Part shown: positions 16,284 through 25,038 of the stretch, piece after piece | Numbering within the stretch: the stretch's first letter is position 1 | Layout of the letters: each line of letters starts with the position of its first letter | Assembly: GCF_001412085.1 (NCBI RefSeq) | Contig: NZ_LKEV01000001.1 | Coordinates: forward strand, 558,001 to 622,000 | Reading direction: 5' to 3' | Length of the DNA: 64,000 nucleotides | Origin: Corynebacterium lowii | GTDB taxonomy: Bacteria; Actinomycetota; Actinomycetes; Mycobacteriales; Mycobacteriaceae | Translations under genes and position numbers: made by a program | The notes under the pieces: generated by a model | What the model was told of the DNA's origin: nothing | What the model saw: only the letters and a program-made list of their open reading frames with translations | Database searches by the model: none

Positions 16284-17504
16284 CTAGCGCTTGTTTCCCT
16301 GCACCCTGGCGGAGAACCGGGAGAGCGGCTTGAGCGCCCAGTACATGAGCTGTTCCACCGGGCCGCGGCGGAAGAATCGGAACCAGATCATCGCAAAGAC
16401 GATGGGGCCAAGCATATTGGCAATGGCAAAGCCGGGCTCTGCGATGTGCCCATTGGCGTTGAGGTAGCCGATGGCGAGGATGTGGCCCACGTAGGCGGTC
16501 AGGGGCATCTTGCCCAGATCGCGCAGCGGATACACCAGATCATTGAAAAGGATATTGCGGCAGGCGATGAGGCACAGGCCGATGATGAAAAGCGAGATAC
16601 CCGTGGAGGAGACGATCTCTGCAATGGAACCCGAGTGCGGCACGTAAATGAGCAGCCAGGAGTACCAGTCGGTAGGAGTGACGCCGAAGGCGTTGTGCAA
16701 GAGGAAGTCCGTGGCCTGCTCGCCATCGGGGTGGAAAATGCTATAGCTTTCCTTGAAATCGCTCAGGGTGAGGAAGAGCCAGGAGCCACCAAAGCCGAGG
16801 AAGAACAGGGGAGCACCAATGGCCACGAGCCCGCGGGCGGCATGATCCGTGGTTTCCGCGGCAAAGAGGTACTTACCGGCCGCCACACCGGCGAGGAACA
16901 CCGGAATCCAGGAGAGGAGCGGGAAGAGCCCGGTGGCAAAGAGATATTGCCAGAACTCTGACCACTGCCCGTCCGCGAGCAGACCGGGGGTGGGGGTGGC
17001 TCCATACATCGGGGGGTCGGGCAGCGCTTGGCGCAGCTCAAAGGAGATGAGCGGGAGGAATAGCGCGGAGGCCGCCGCCGCGAGAGTCACGGTGAGGAGG
17101 TTGAGCCTAAACACCAGGGGAGCCACGAAAATATACAGGAATCCGTAGGTGACCAGGATAACGATGGGCCCCACCGAATCCAGGGATATGGCCAGGCCAA
17201 TGGCCACCAAGATGATGCCGCGCCCCACTAATTGCAGCACGGAGGTCAGCGTGTCTCGGGATTTGGTGAGCAGCACCACGGAGAGGCCCGCGAGCACGGC
17301 AAAGAGAATCGAGGAACGCCCCTCGAAGGCGCGGCGCAGGATATTATCACCCCACATGTGCCCCCAGGTGTGCATGTAGAACATGCCGATGATGGCCAGC
17401 GAGCGGGCGAGGTCGATGCCGTCAAGGCGGTTGGACCTGGGGCTGCTGAGCCTGGTGCGGTAGGTGAAACGGCGGGGGCGGGTAAGAGCGTGAGCGGGAG
17501 ACAT
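16284..17504 (-). CDS. Multi-pass membrane acyltransferase-like protein (HGSNAT/DUF418-like)
   Basis: About 406 residues with roughly ten hydrophobic segments. It opens with RLDGIDLARSLAIIGMFYMH, the signature of the heparan-alpha-glucosaminide N-acetyltransferase/DUF418-like membrane families, whose conserved His near the end of the first helix is thought to take part in acyl transfer. The C-terminus is basic (RFSARVQGNKR). A role in acylating an envelope lipid or sugar is plausible but inferred. ATG 17504 lies 7 bases after the maf stop. An upstream start at 17537 would overlap maf. It is the last gene of the accD-accE-maf unit. Confidence 0.7.
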   Translation of the reverse strand: MSPAHALTRPRRFTYRTRLSSPRSNRLDGIDLARSLAIIGMFYMHTWGHMWGDNILRRAFEGRSSILFAVLAGLSVVLLTKSRDTLTSVLQLVGRGIILVAIGLAISLDSVGPIVILVTYGFLYIFVAPLVFRLNLLTVTLAAAASALFLPLISFELRQALPDPPMYGATPTPGLLADGQWSEFWQYLFATGLFPLLSWIPVFLAGVAAGKYLFAAETTDHAARGLVAIGAPLFFLGFGGSWLFLTLSDFKESYSIFHPDGEQATDFLLHNAFGVTPTDWYSWLLIYVPHSGSIAEIVSSTGISLFIIGLCLIACRNILFNDLVYPLRDLGKMPLTAYVGHILAIGYLNANGHIAEPGFAIANMLGPIVFAMIWFRFFRRGPVEQLMYWALKPLSRFSARVQGNKR

Positions 17505-17511
17505 GCGTGAT

Positions 17512-18111
17512 TTAGGATTCCCAGAAATCGGAGACATTCAAGCCGAAAGAATAAAGGGCGCGGCGCACTAATGGTAGCGAAAGTCCAATAACGGAGGAAG
17601 GATCGCCTTCAATTCGATCAATAAACCACCCACCGAGGGCCTCCAGGGTGAAGGCACCCGCACATTCCCAGGGCTCAGCGGTGGCGGCGTAGGCCGCAAT
17701 ATCGGCCTCGGTGGCCTGAGCAAAGGTGATGGTGGTGCGGGCGGTATCCACCTGGGTGCGCCCCTGCGGGCCAAGAACGCAGTGCCCGGTGAGTAATTCC
17801 GCCGTGCGCCCGGCCTGGGCGCGCCAGCGGCGTATCGTTTCTTCCTCGGTATGCGGCTTGCCCTGAAGCTCTCCGTTAAGGAGCAGCATGGAATCGCAGC
17901 CCACCACGACGTCCTGGGGGTACTGTTGTGCCACAGCCTGAGCCTTGGCGCGCGCGAGGGCCGCAACCACCTCTGCGGGAGGGGTGCCCTCGGCGAGGCG
18001 AGACCGCACGGCATCTTCATCCACCTGCGTGGGATGAAGATGCGGCTCTATTCCTGCGGAGCGCAAGATCGCACGGCGGGAGGGGGATTGCGAGGCCAAA
18101 ACAAGGCGCAT
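17512..18111 (-). CDS. maf: Maf-like nucleotide pyrophosphatase
   Basis: A 199-residue cytosolic nucleoside triphosphate pyrophosphatase that hydrolyses non-canonical or modified nucleotides and is linked to septation control in other bacteria. It begins with the signature MRLVLASQSPSRRAIL and contains VVGCDSMLLLNGELQGKPH and a GGWFIDRIEGD segment. ATG 18111 follows GGAAGAG. It lies 22 bases after accE in the same operon as accD and accE, the C. glutamicum order. Confidence 0.92.
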   Translation of the reverse strand: MRLVLASQSPSRRAILRSAGIEPHLHPTQVDEDAVRSRLAEGTPPAEVVAALARAKAQAVAQQYPQDVVVGCDSMLLLNGELQGKPHTEEETIRRWRAQAGRTAELLTGHCVLGPQGRTQVDTARTTITFAQATEADIAAYAATAEPWECAGAFTLEALGGWFIDRIEGDPSSVIGLSLPLVRRALYSFGLNVSDFWES

Positions 18112-18133
18112 ATCTGCTCTTCCTGTGCGCGGA

Positions 18134-18343
18134 TCAGTGATAGGGCACGGCGCTAAAAGCGCGGGGATTAAAGGGACGCGGGGTGTAGCGATCATCGACG
18201 CGCCCCCAGCGGTCGCCGTCGATGGAGCGGCGTCGCTCCGCAGCCCGGGCCAGGTCCCCGAGCGCTTGGCGCAGGGCCTCTACCTCCACCTCATCCGGGG
18301 AACCGGAAAGCACCCGGAGGCGAGGGGTAAATATATCAGCCAT
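18134..18343 (-). CDS. accE: Acyl-CoA carboxylase epsilon subunit
   Basis: A 69-residue small subunit. After a short N-terminal strand (FTPRLRVLSGSPDEVEVEAL) it has an Arg-rich middle and a Trp-containing C-terminus (DRWGRVDDRYTPRPF), as in actinobacterial AccE/PccE. Epsilon subunits bind the beta hexamer and raise activity of the AccBC-AccD complex. It starts 9 bases after the accD stop with AAGGAG upstream of ATG 18343, so the two are co-translated. Confidence 0.88.
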   Translation of the reverse strand: MADIFTPRLRVLSGSPDEVEVEALRQALGDLARAAERRRSIDGDRWGRVDDRYTPRPFNPRAFSAVPYH

Positions 18344-18352
18344 ATTTTCTCC

Positions 18353-19885
18353 TTAGAGTGCGATATTGCCGTGCTTCTTGGCGGGCGGATAGGTGACCTT
18401 GCGATCCAAAAGACGCAGCCCCTCTACCAGCTGTCCACGGGTTTGCTCCGGGGGAATCACCGCGTCCACCATGCCGCGTTCGGCGGCCTGATAAGGCGAA
18501 AGGTGGCTCTCATCGTATGCGGCGGTGAACTTCTCCTTGAGAGCCGCCACATCCTTGCCCTTGCGCTCGGCCTTGGCCAGCTCAGCGGCGTGAATCTCCG
18601 GAACGGCCTCCTGGGAGTGCATGGCCGCGATCTGCGCGGTAGGCCAGGCAAAAGCGAGGTCTACCCCGAGGTCCTTGGAACCCATGACCACCCCGGCCGC
18701 GCCGATGGCGTGGCGGGCGATCACGGTGATGGTGCCCACGGAGGCCTCCGCGTAGGCATAAGAGAGCTTGGCGACGCCGCGCACCGTGTGGTTATCCTCC
18801 CCCTCGCCAGAGGTAAAACCGGGGGCGTCCACGAAGGTCACCACGGGGATATTGAAGGCATCGCAGGTGCGAATGAAGCGGGCGGCCTTCTCGGCGGCGC
18901 GGGAATCCAGGAGACCGGAGTTCTCCTCGGGCTGATTAGCCACGATCCCCACCGCGCGGCCCTCAATGCGGGCAAAGGCGGTGATGATATTGGCTGCCGT
19001 GGCCTGCTGAACCTCTAGCGTGGCCTGACCATCGACGACCTTGGCGATGGCCTCGCGCATGTCATAGGTGGCGCTGGGAGCATCGGGGATGAGCCCATTG
19101 AGTTCCTGATCGGCGGCGGAGATATTTTCCGCGACGGAGCCGGTGATGCGGGCCTCCACCGGGCGCGGGGCCTCGGCGCGATTATTAGAGGGGAGGTAGC
19201 CCAGGAGTTCGCGCAGGGCGGCCACGACCTCGGCGTCGCTATCGGCTACCACGTGAGCGGAATCGACGGGCTCGGAATCTTCTACCTGCTCCAATTGCAT
19301 CCGCGCCTGGCCGGAGACCGCGAGGGTGAGATCGGCGGAACCCGCAAGCAGAGCGTGCGGGCCGGAGGCGGTTCCGGTGAGTACCGCGATCTGCGGGATG
19401 ACGCCGGAGGCCTGGGTGGAGGCCGCCAGAATACGCGCATAAAAGGACAGCGCCGCAGTGCCCTCGGCGGCGCGCGCTCCGGCGCCCTCGATGAAGGAGA
19501 CGAGCGGCACGCCGGTCTTGGTGGCCAAGCGGTAAATCTTCAGGATCTTCTCGCCATATACCTCGCCCAGGCGGCCGTCGAAAACGCTGGCGTCCTGCGC
19601 ATAGACGCATACCTTGCGCCCTTCCACGGTGCCGTAGCCGGTAATCACGCCGTCGGTGGCGGGGCGCTGGGAATCCAGCCCGTACTCGGTGACGCGGTGC
19701 CGCGCCAGAGCATCGACCTCCACGAACGAGGAGGCGTCGAGAAGCGCCTCGATGCGTTCGCGGGCGGTCAAGCGCCCGGCCTCGTGGGCGTCAGCGATGG
19801 CGCGATCACCCACCGGAGCCTGTGCCTCCGCGAGGCGGGCGGTGAGATCGGCCAATTTGCCGGCAGTGGTGGAAAGATCAGTCAT
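18353..19885 (-). CDS. accD2: Acyl-CoA carboxylase beta subunit (carboxyltransferase) with altered active-site motifs
   Basis: A 510-residue beta subunit, clearly homologous over its length to AccD/DtsR proteins (TTAGKLADLTARLAEAQAP, AGRLTARERIEALLD, RPATDGVITGYGTVEGRKV, AEKAARFIRTCDAFNIPVV, CDAFNIPVVTFVDAPGF, ending KKHGNIAL). Glycine-rich oxyanion-hole motifs are degraded: the region normally like GACAGGxxYxPALTDF reads GTASGPHALLAGSADL, and YGGAYCVMGSKG-like reads IGAAGVVMGSKDLG. A stretch of about 20 residues after the first motif is missing. ATG 19885 is chosen because upstream sequence lacks similarity. Position beside accE matches dtsR2/accD2 of C. glutamicum. The symbol rests on synteny. 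Carboxyltransferase activity is uncertain. Confidence 0.85.
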   Translation of the reverse strand: MTDLSTTAGKLADLTARLAEAQAPVGDRAIADAHEAGRLTARERIEALLDASSFVEVDALARHRVTEYGLDSQRPATDGVITGYGTVEGRKVCVYAQDASVFDGRLGEVYGEKILKIYRLATKTGVPLVSFIEGAGARAAEGTAALSFYARILAASTQASGVIPQIAVLTGTASGPHALLAGSADLTLAVSGQARMQLEQVEDSEPVDSAHVVADSDAEVVAALRELLGYLPSNNRAEAPRPVEARITGSVAENISAADQELNGLIPDAPSATYDMREAIAKVVDGQATLEVQQATAANIITAFARIEGRAVGIVANQPEENSGLLDSRAAEKAARFIRTCDAFNIPVVTFVDAPGFTSGEGEDNHTVRGVAKLSYAYAEASVGTITVIARHAIGAAGVVMGSKDLGVDLAFAWPTAQIAAMHSQEAVPEIHAAELAKAERKGKDVAALKEKFTAAYDESHLSPYQAAERGMVDAVIPPEQTRGQLVEGLRLLDRKVTYPPAKKHGNIAL

Positions 19886-19976
19886 GGTTGCACATTCTAG
19901 GCGGTGCCCGTGGCGGCAGCGGGGGCGCGGGGTCATCGGGCGGCCGCCGTGGAAGCCAGAGGGCCAAAAGTGCCTC

Positions 19977-19989
19977 TAGAGTGGTGCGC
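19977..19989 (+). promoter_or_regulatory. -10 element of leaderless birA promoter
   Basis: TAGAGT (19977-19982) is followed by 7 bases and the birA ATG at 19990. No Shine-Dalgarno sequence is present. It diverges from accD across about 100 bases. Confidence 0.5.
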
Positions 19990-20745
19990 ATGGATGAAGA
20001 ACTACTCCGCGAACACCTCGGCAATGCCGCCGCTGCTTACGCGCAACTACGCGTGGTGGCGCAGACCGGCTCCACGAACGCCGATCTCCTAGCCCAGGCC
20101 GACGCCCCCGATAGATCCGTGCTCATCGCCCGGCACCAGACCGCCGGACGCGGCCGCCTCGACCGCCACTGGGAGGGGGTTCCCGATAAGCAGATAGCGG
20201 TATCGGTGCTGTACAAGCCTGGTATCAAGCTGGTAGATCGCTTGGGTTTGCTGCCTTTGGCCGTGGGAGTGGCCGTGACGGATGTGGTGCCCCAAGCCGG
20301 ATTGAAGTGGCCCAATGACGCCCTCATTGAGGGCAAGAAAATCTGCGGAATCCTCGTGGAGGCCGCCGACCTCGATAGCGCCCCGCGCGTGGTGGTGGGC
20401 TGCGGCCTGAATCTCTCGTTGAGCAAAGAGGAACTTCCCGTGGCCCATGCCACCTCGCTCATGTTGGAGGGAATTGACCACGATCCGGCGCGTGTGGCCG
20501 CCGCGCTGCTCGAAGCCCTGGAAAACCGGGTGCAGCAGTGGTACCAAGGTGCCCCGGAACTCCTGCGAGATTACCGCTCCCGCTGCACCACCCTGGGGCA
20601 GGCGGTGTGCGTGGAACGCTGGGGGGAACACATCGAGGGGCGCGCGGTGGATATTTCCCCCACAGGAGCGCTGCTGGTGGAAACCGCCGAGGGCCGCCAG
20701 GAGTTCTCCGCCGGTGACGTGACGCACCTGCGCCCCGCCACGTAG
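19990..20745 (+). CDS. birA: Biotin--[acetyl-CoA-carboxylase] ligase
   Basis: A 251-residue ligase that makes biotinyl-AMP and attaches biotin to the carrier lysines of carboxylases, here most probably Pyc and AccBC. Motifs: TGSTNADLLAQ (about 24), the biotinyl-AMP loop TAGRGRLDRHWEG (about 50), LKWPNDALIEGKKICGILVE and GCGLNLS. A C-terminal SH3-like domain ends the protein. There is no N-terminal HTH, so unlike E. coli BirA it is not a repressor. ATG 19990 follows a TAGAGT hexamer by 7 bases. It is divergent from accD, its functional neighbour. Confidence 0.96.
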   Translation: MDEELLREHLGNAAAAYAQLRVVAQTGSTNADLLAQADAPDRSVLIARHQTAGRGRLDRHWEGVPDKQIAVSVLYKPGIKLVDRLGLLPLAVGVAVTDVVPQAGLKWPNDALIEGKKICGILVEAADLDSAPRVVVGCGLNLSLSKEELPVAHATSLMLEGIDHDPARVAAALLEALENRVQQWYQGAPELLRDYRSRCTTLGQAVCVERWGEHIEGRAVDISPTGALLVETAEGRQEFSAGDVTHLRPAT

Positions 20746-20756
20746 GCTGAGAGGTC

Positions 20757-21215
20757 ATGGCAGGTTTTAGCCCCGAGCCCAGGGAAAAAGTGGTGGTGGA
20801 TGTTTCCGCCCCGCTGAGCACGCTGACCTTCCCCGCCCTAGAAGCAATCCTGCTCACCGGGGTGGTCTGGATCATCATTGGCTACCTCGACCGCCCCGAG
20901 GTCACCGTGGGATTGGGGCTGCGCAACGCCCTGGTGGGGCTCTGGGCGCTGGGTCTGTGCTGGCGGCTCGTGCTGCCCCTGTGGCGCTCCCGCCATCAGC
21001 GCTTTATGGTGACCACCCGGCGTATTCTCGTGCGCGGTCCGGGGTTGCGGGCACGCACCGATGAGGTGCCGCTGCGGCAGGTGCGCGGGGCTAAAAAACG
21101 GGGCCGAGGGCGCCTGGCCCTGGGGCTGATGGGCTATGACCGCCCCCTTATCTTTGCCCGCATACCCCGCCCCAAGCGCGTGGCTCAGGCCATTACGGCA
21201 CTCACCTACTGGTAG
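20757..21215 (+). CDS. Membrane protein with PH-like domain
   Basis: A 152-residue protein with two hydrophobic segments (about 25-45 and 58-75), followed by a basic cytoplasmic part (RHQRFMVTTRRILVRGPGLRARTDEVPLRQV) that resembles the bacterial PH (bPH) domain. The function is unknown. It starts 11 bases after birA with GAGAGG upstream of ATG 20757 and is likely co-transcribed with it. C. glutamicum carries a comparable gene here. Confidence 0.7.
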   Translation: MAGFSPEPREKVVVDVSAPLSTLTFPALEAILLTGVVWIIIGYLDRPEVTVGLGLRNALVGLWALGLCWRLVLPLWRSRHQRFMVTTRRILVRGPGLRARTDEVPLRQVRGAKKRGRGRLALGLMGYDRPLIFARIPRPKRVAQAITALTYW

Positions 21216-21287
21216 GGGCTGCGGGGCTCAACAGCCCCCGACGCCCCGACGGCCCCGCAAGTCAGCCCTCCCCGCCCCCGAAACCCC

Positions 21288-23249
21288 TTACTCCGCCTCC
21301 TGGCTGAACTGCGCGGCGTTGAGCTCGGCATACACGCCGCCGTGGGCGAGCAATTCCTCGTGGGTGCCCTGCTCCACGATATTGCCGCTTTCCATCACCA
21401 AGATGACGTCCGCATCGCGGATAGTGGAAAGCCGGTGGGCAATCACAAAGGAGGTGCGCTCGGCGCGCAGGGCATTCATGGCCTCCTGCACCAATACCTC
21501 GGTGCGGGTATCCACCGAGGAGGTGGCCTCGTCCAAGATGAGCAGCGCGGGCTGAGCCAGGAAGGCGCGCGCGATGGTCACCAACTGGCGCTCACCGGCG
21601 GCCAGGGAGCCGCCGTCGGCGTCGATCAGCGTCTCGTAGCCCTCCGGTAGCGAGCGCACGAAGCGATCCACGTAGGTGGCCTTGGCCGCGGCGAGCACTT
21701 CCTCATCGGTGGCGTCCAGGCGGCCATAGCGAATGTTCTCCATGATGGTGCCCTCGAAGAGCACGGCGTCCTGGAGCACCATGCCCACCTGGGAGCGCAG
21801 GTCGCGCCGGGAGAGTTCCCGAATATCCGTGCCGTCCAGGGCGATCCGCCCGGAATTGATCTCATAGAAGCGCATGATGAGGTTGACCAGGGTGGTCTTA
21901 CCCGCGCCGGTGGGCCCCACGATGGCTGCGGTTTGACCCGGTTCCACGCGCAGGTTGAGGCCGCTAATCAGCGGCTTATCGGGGGTGTAACTAAAGGAAA
22001 CGTCCTGGAACTCCACCAGGCCGCGGGCGCGGCCCTGCACCTGGGCGGTGGCGCGATCGGGCTGCTGCTCCTCGGCGTCGAGAAGCTCAAAGACGCGCTC
22101 GGCCGACGCCACGCCGGACTGCAACATCTGCATCATGCTGCCCAGCTCGCCCAGGGGTTGATTGAACTGGCGCGAATACTGAATGAAGGCCGTGGCATCG
22201 CCCAAGGTCATGGAGCCGGAGGCCACGCGCAGGCCGCCGAGCACCGCGATACCCACGTAGGAAAGGTAGGAGATGAACTGCATAATCGGCATCATCATGC
22301 CGGAGAGGAACTGCGCGGTAGAGCTGGCCTTGTAGAGTTCTTCATTGCGCTCGTTGAAGTCCGCCACGGAGGCCTCCGTGCGGCCAAAGACCTGAATGAT
22401 CTCGTGGCCGGAGAAGGATTCCTCCACGTGCCCGTTGAGTTGGCCGGTGGAGCGCCACTGCGTCGTGAACTGCTTTTGGGAACGCGAGCCGATCACGCCG
22501 AGCACCACGGCGGTCAGCGGCAGAGAGAGCAGGGCCACCAGGGCGAGTTGCCAGGAAACCCAGAACATCATCACGGTAATGCCAATGACGGTGAGCAGGG
22601 CGTTGAGTGCCTGGGCTAGGGCCTGTTGCAGGGCCTGCTGGATATTATCGACGTCGTTGGTGGTACGCGAGAGCACATCGCCGCGCTTGCTCGTATCGAA
22701 GTAGGAGAGCGGCAGGCGGTTGATCTTGGCCTCAACGTCCCGGCGCAGGCCGGACACCGCGCGCATGACCAGGCGGTTGAGGATGAAGCCCTCCAACCAC
22801 ATGAACAGCGAGGCCGTGGCATACAGCCCGATGATAAGCGCGATGAAGGTACCCAGGCGGGAGAAGTCAATGCCCGCGCCGGGGGTGACGTCCATGCGGC
22901 TCATCATGTCCGCCAGGGTGTCCTGCCCCTCGGCCCGCAGCCCGGAGATAATCGCCTCCTTGGGCACACCGGCGGGCAGCTGGGAGCCGATAGCACCGGA
23001 GAAGATCACGTCCATCGCGTAGCCCGTCACGCGCGGGGCGTAGACGTTGAGTGCCACGGAGATGGAGATGAGCGCGACCACGAGGGCCAATTGCGCCTTA
23101 TACGGAGAGAGCAGGCCCAGCAGGCGGGTGGCGCCCGCGCGGAAGTTCTTGGCCTGGCGCGGGGCGGAACCGCTCCACTCGTCCACGCCCACCTTTTCTT
23201 GGAGGTCCAGGATTTCCTGGTCGGAGAGTGCTTGATTGTCCTGTGCCAT
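21288..23249 (-). CDS. ABC exporter half-transporter, subunit 2
   Basis: A 653-residue type-I exporter: six-helix membrane domain (about 50-360) and C-terminal ATPase. Walker A is GPTGAGKTTLVN and Walker B is ALLILDEATSS with the catalytic Glu. The signature motif is LAAGERQLVTIAR, not LSGGQ. With subunit 1 having the opposite pattern, the pair forms one competent and one degenerate ATP site, as in TM287/288 and MdlAB. It resembles mycobacterial Rv1272c, reported to act on fatty acids, but the substrate here is unknown. ATG 23249 follows the subunit-1 stop by 2 bases with GAGGAGGTG overlapping that stop, so translation is coupled. Confidence 0.88.
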   Translation of the reverse strand: MAQDNQALSDQEILDLQEKVGVDEWSGSAPRQAKNFRAGATRLLGLLSPYKAQLALVVALISISVALNVYAPRVTGYAMDVIFSGAIGSQLPAGVPKEAIISGLRAEGQDTLADMMSRMDVTPGAGIDFSRLGTFIALIIGLYATASLFMWLEGFILNRLVMRAVSGLRRDVEAKINRLPLSYFDTSKRGDVLSRTTNDVDNIQQALQQALAQALNALLTVIGITVMMFWVSWQLALVALLSLPLTAVVLGVIGSRSQKQFTTQWRSTGQLNGHVEESFSGHEIIQVFGRTEASVADFNERNEELYKASSTAQFLSGMMMPIMQFISYLSYVGIAVLGGLRVASGSMTLGDATAFIQYSRQFNQPLGELGSMMQMLQSGVASAERVFELLDAEEQQPDRATAQVQGRARGLVEFQDVSFSYTPDKPLISGLNLRVEPGQTAAIVGPTGAGKTTLVNLIMRFYEINSGRIALDGTDIRELSRRDLRSQVGMVLQDAVLFEGTIMENIRYGRLDATDEEVLAAAKATYVDRFVRSLPEGYETLIDADGGSLAAGERQLVTIARAFLAQPALLILDEATSSVDTRTEVLVQEAMNALRAERTSFVIAHRLSTIRDADVILVMESGNIVEQGTHEELLAHGGVYAELNAAQFSQEAE

Positions 23250-23251
23250 GA

Positions 23252-24985
23252 TTAGCGCACCTCCTCGGAAGCCTGAGAATCGGAAGCCTGGGAATGAACG
23301 ATGTCGCGGTAAGCCTCGGAGGTCTCTAGCAACTCGGCGTGCGTGCCCCGAGCGATGATCTCCCCGGCCTCCATCACCAGGATCTGATCGGCCTCCATGA
23401 TGGAACTCACTCGCTGAGCCACCACGATCATCGTCGAATCGGCCATGCGCGGAGTCAGGGCGGCGCGCAGGCGCGCGTCCGTGGTCATATCCAGGGCGGA
23501 GAAGGAATCGTCAAAGAGATACACCTTGGCCGGGGCCACGAGCATGCGCGCAATGGAAAGGCGCTGGCGCTGGCCGCCGGACACGTTGGTGCCACCCTGG
23601 GAAATGGGCATATCGAGGTCATCCACAAAGTCCGCCTGCGCGGTGCGCAGCGCGGCCCACATCTCTTCCTCGCTGGCCTCGGGATTGGCCATCGCCAGGT
23701 TGGAGCGCACGGTGCCGGAGAAAAGATAGGGCTTCTGCGGAACCATGCTCACGCGCTCGACGATCCCCTCGCGGGCCATCGACGCCACCTCCGCGCCGTC
23801 GAGAAGCACCTGGCCCTGAGTGGCGGTGTAGAGGCGGGGGATGAGACCCAGCAGTGTGGTTTTGCCCGCGCCGGTGGAACCGATGATCGCGGTGACCTGG
23901 CCGGGGCGGGCCTCAAAGGAGAGGTTATGCAGCACGGGGGCCTCGGCGCCGGGGTAGGAGAAGGAGACGTTCTTGAACTCCACTACGCCTTCCTTGCGCT
24001 CCGGGACCACCGGGTTGGCGGGCTCCACGATGGCGGGTTCGCGCTCCAAGACCTCCGTAATGCGGTTAGAGCAGACCAGGGCGCGCGGCAACATCATGGC
24101 CATGAAGGCACCCATCATCACGGCGGTGAGGATCTGCATGAGGTATTGGAGGAAGGCCGTGAGAGAGCCGACCTCCACGGCCCCGGCGTCCACCCGCTGC
24201 CCGCCGAACCACATCACTGCACCGGTGGCGAGGTTCAAAATGAGCATGATGATGGGGAAGAGCAGCACAAAGAGGTTACCGATGCGCACCGAAAGATCGG
24301 TGAGCTCGGCATTGGCCTTGGCAAAGCGGGCCTCCTCGTGATCCTCGCGGGTAAAGGCGCGCACCACGCGGATACCCGTGATCTGCTCGCGCAGCACGCC
24401 GTTGATGGCGTCGATCTTTTTCTGCTGGCCGGTAAACAGCGGCATGAGCCGGGCGATGAGCAGGCTCACGGCGGCAAAGAGCACGATCACGCTCACCACC
24501 ACCAGCCAGGACATGCCTGGGTCCTCGCGCACGGCCATGATGATGCCGCCCACCATCATGATCGGGGCGGGTGCCACGAAGTTCAGCATCATCATGTAGG
24601 TCATTTGCACCTGCTGCACATCGTTGGTGCCGCGGGTAATCAGCGTGGCGGAGCCAAAGTGCCCAATATCTTCCGCAGAAAAGCGCGAGACCTGCCGGAA
24701 CACATCGGAGCGAATATCGCGGCCGGTGCCCATCGAGGTGCGCGCGCCAAACCACACGGCGATGCACGCGCTAATGACCTGGAGGAAGGCCACGCCCAGC
24801 ATGATGGCGCCGAGGTTCCAGATGAGATCGACGTCCCCGCGCGAGACGCCTTCGTCGATGATGCGCGCGTTGAGGGAGGGGAGGTACAGGGTGGCGAGTG
24901 TAGAGATTGTTTGAAGAACGAGGATCGCTATGAGAGCGCCGGTATAAGGCCGGGCCCGCGAACCAATCAAGCGTAGGAAGTTCAC
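23252..24985 (-). CDS. ABC exporter half-transporter, subunit 1
   Basis: A 577-residue type-I exporter: membrane domain about 15-310, ATPase about 335-570. Walker A is GSTGAGKTTLLG, the signature VSGGQRQRLSIAR is canonical, and Walker B reads VYLFDDSFSALD with Asp at the catalytic Glu position. This is the degenerate-site partner of subunit 2. The FDDSFSALD form is also found in Rv1273c-like proteins. It is first in the two-gene operon, starting at ATG 24985, divergent from purK. Its function as a heterodimeric lipid or drug exporter is inferred from the family. Confidence 0.88.
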   Translation of the reverse strand: MNFLRLIGSRARPYTGALIAILVLQTISTLATLYLPSLNARIIDEGVSRGDVDLIWNLGAIMLGVAFLQVISACIAVWFGARTSMGTGRDIRSDVFRQVSRFSAEDIGHFGSATLITRGTNDVQQVQMTYMMMLNFVAPAPIMMVGGIIMAVREDPGMSWLVVVSVIVLFAAVSLLIARLMPLFTGQQKKIDAINGVLREQITGIRVVRAFTREDHEEARFAKANAELTDLSVRIGNLFVLLFPIIMLILNLATGAVMWFGGQRVDAGAVEVGSLTAFLQYLMQILTAVMMGAFMAMMLPRALVCSNRITEVLEREPAIVEPANPVVPERKEGVVEFKNVSFSYPGAEAPVLHNLSFEARPGQVTAIIGSTGAGKTTLLGLIPRLYTATQGQVLLDGAEVASMAREGIVERVSMVPQKPYLFSGTVRSNLAMANPEASEEEMWAALRTAQADFVDDLDMPISQGGTNVSGGQRQRLSIARMLVAPAKVYLFDDSFSALDMTTDARLRAALTPRMADSTMIVVAQRVSSIMEADQILVMEAGEIIARGTHAELLETSEAYRDIVHSQASDSQASEEVR

Positions 24986-25038
24986 CCGGCAAGGCTAGCA
25001 ATGTTTGCGAGGGCGGGCACGGGGGAAGAGACGGGGAA

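Noticed and set aside
23339..24976. 545-codon plus-strand frame across ABC subunit 1
   Set aside because: Antisense to an ABC half-transporter with intact Walker and signature motifs. The His/Gly-rich composition is typical of a shadow.
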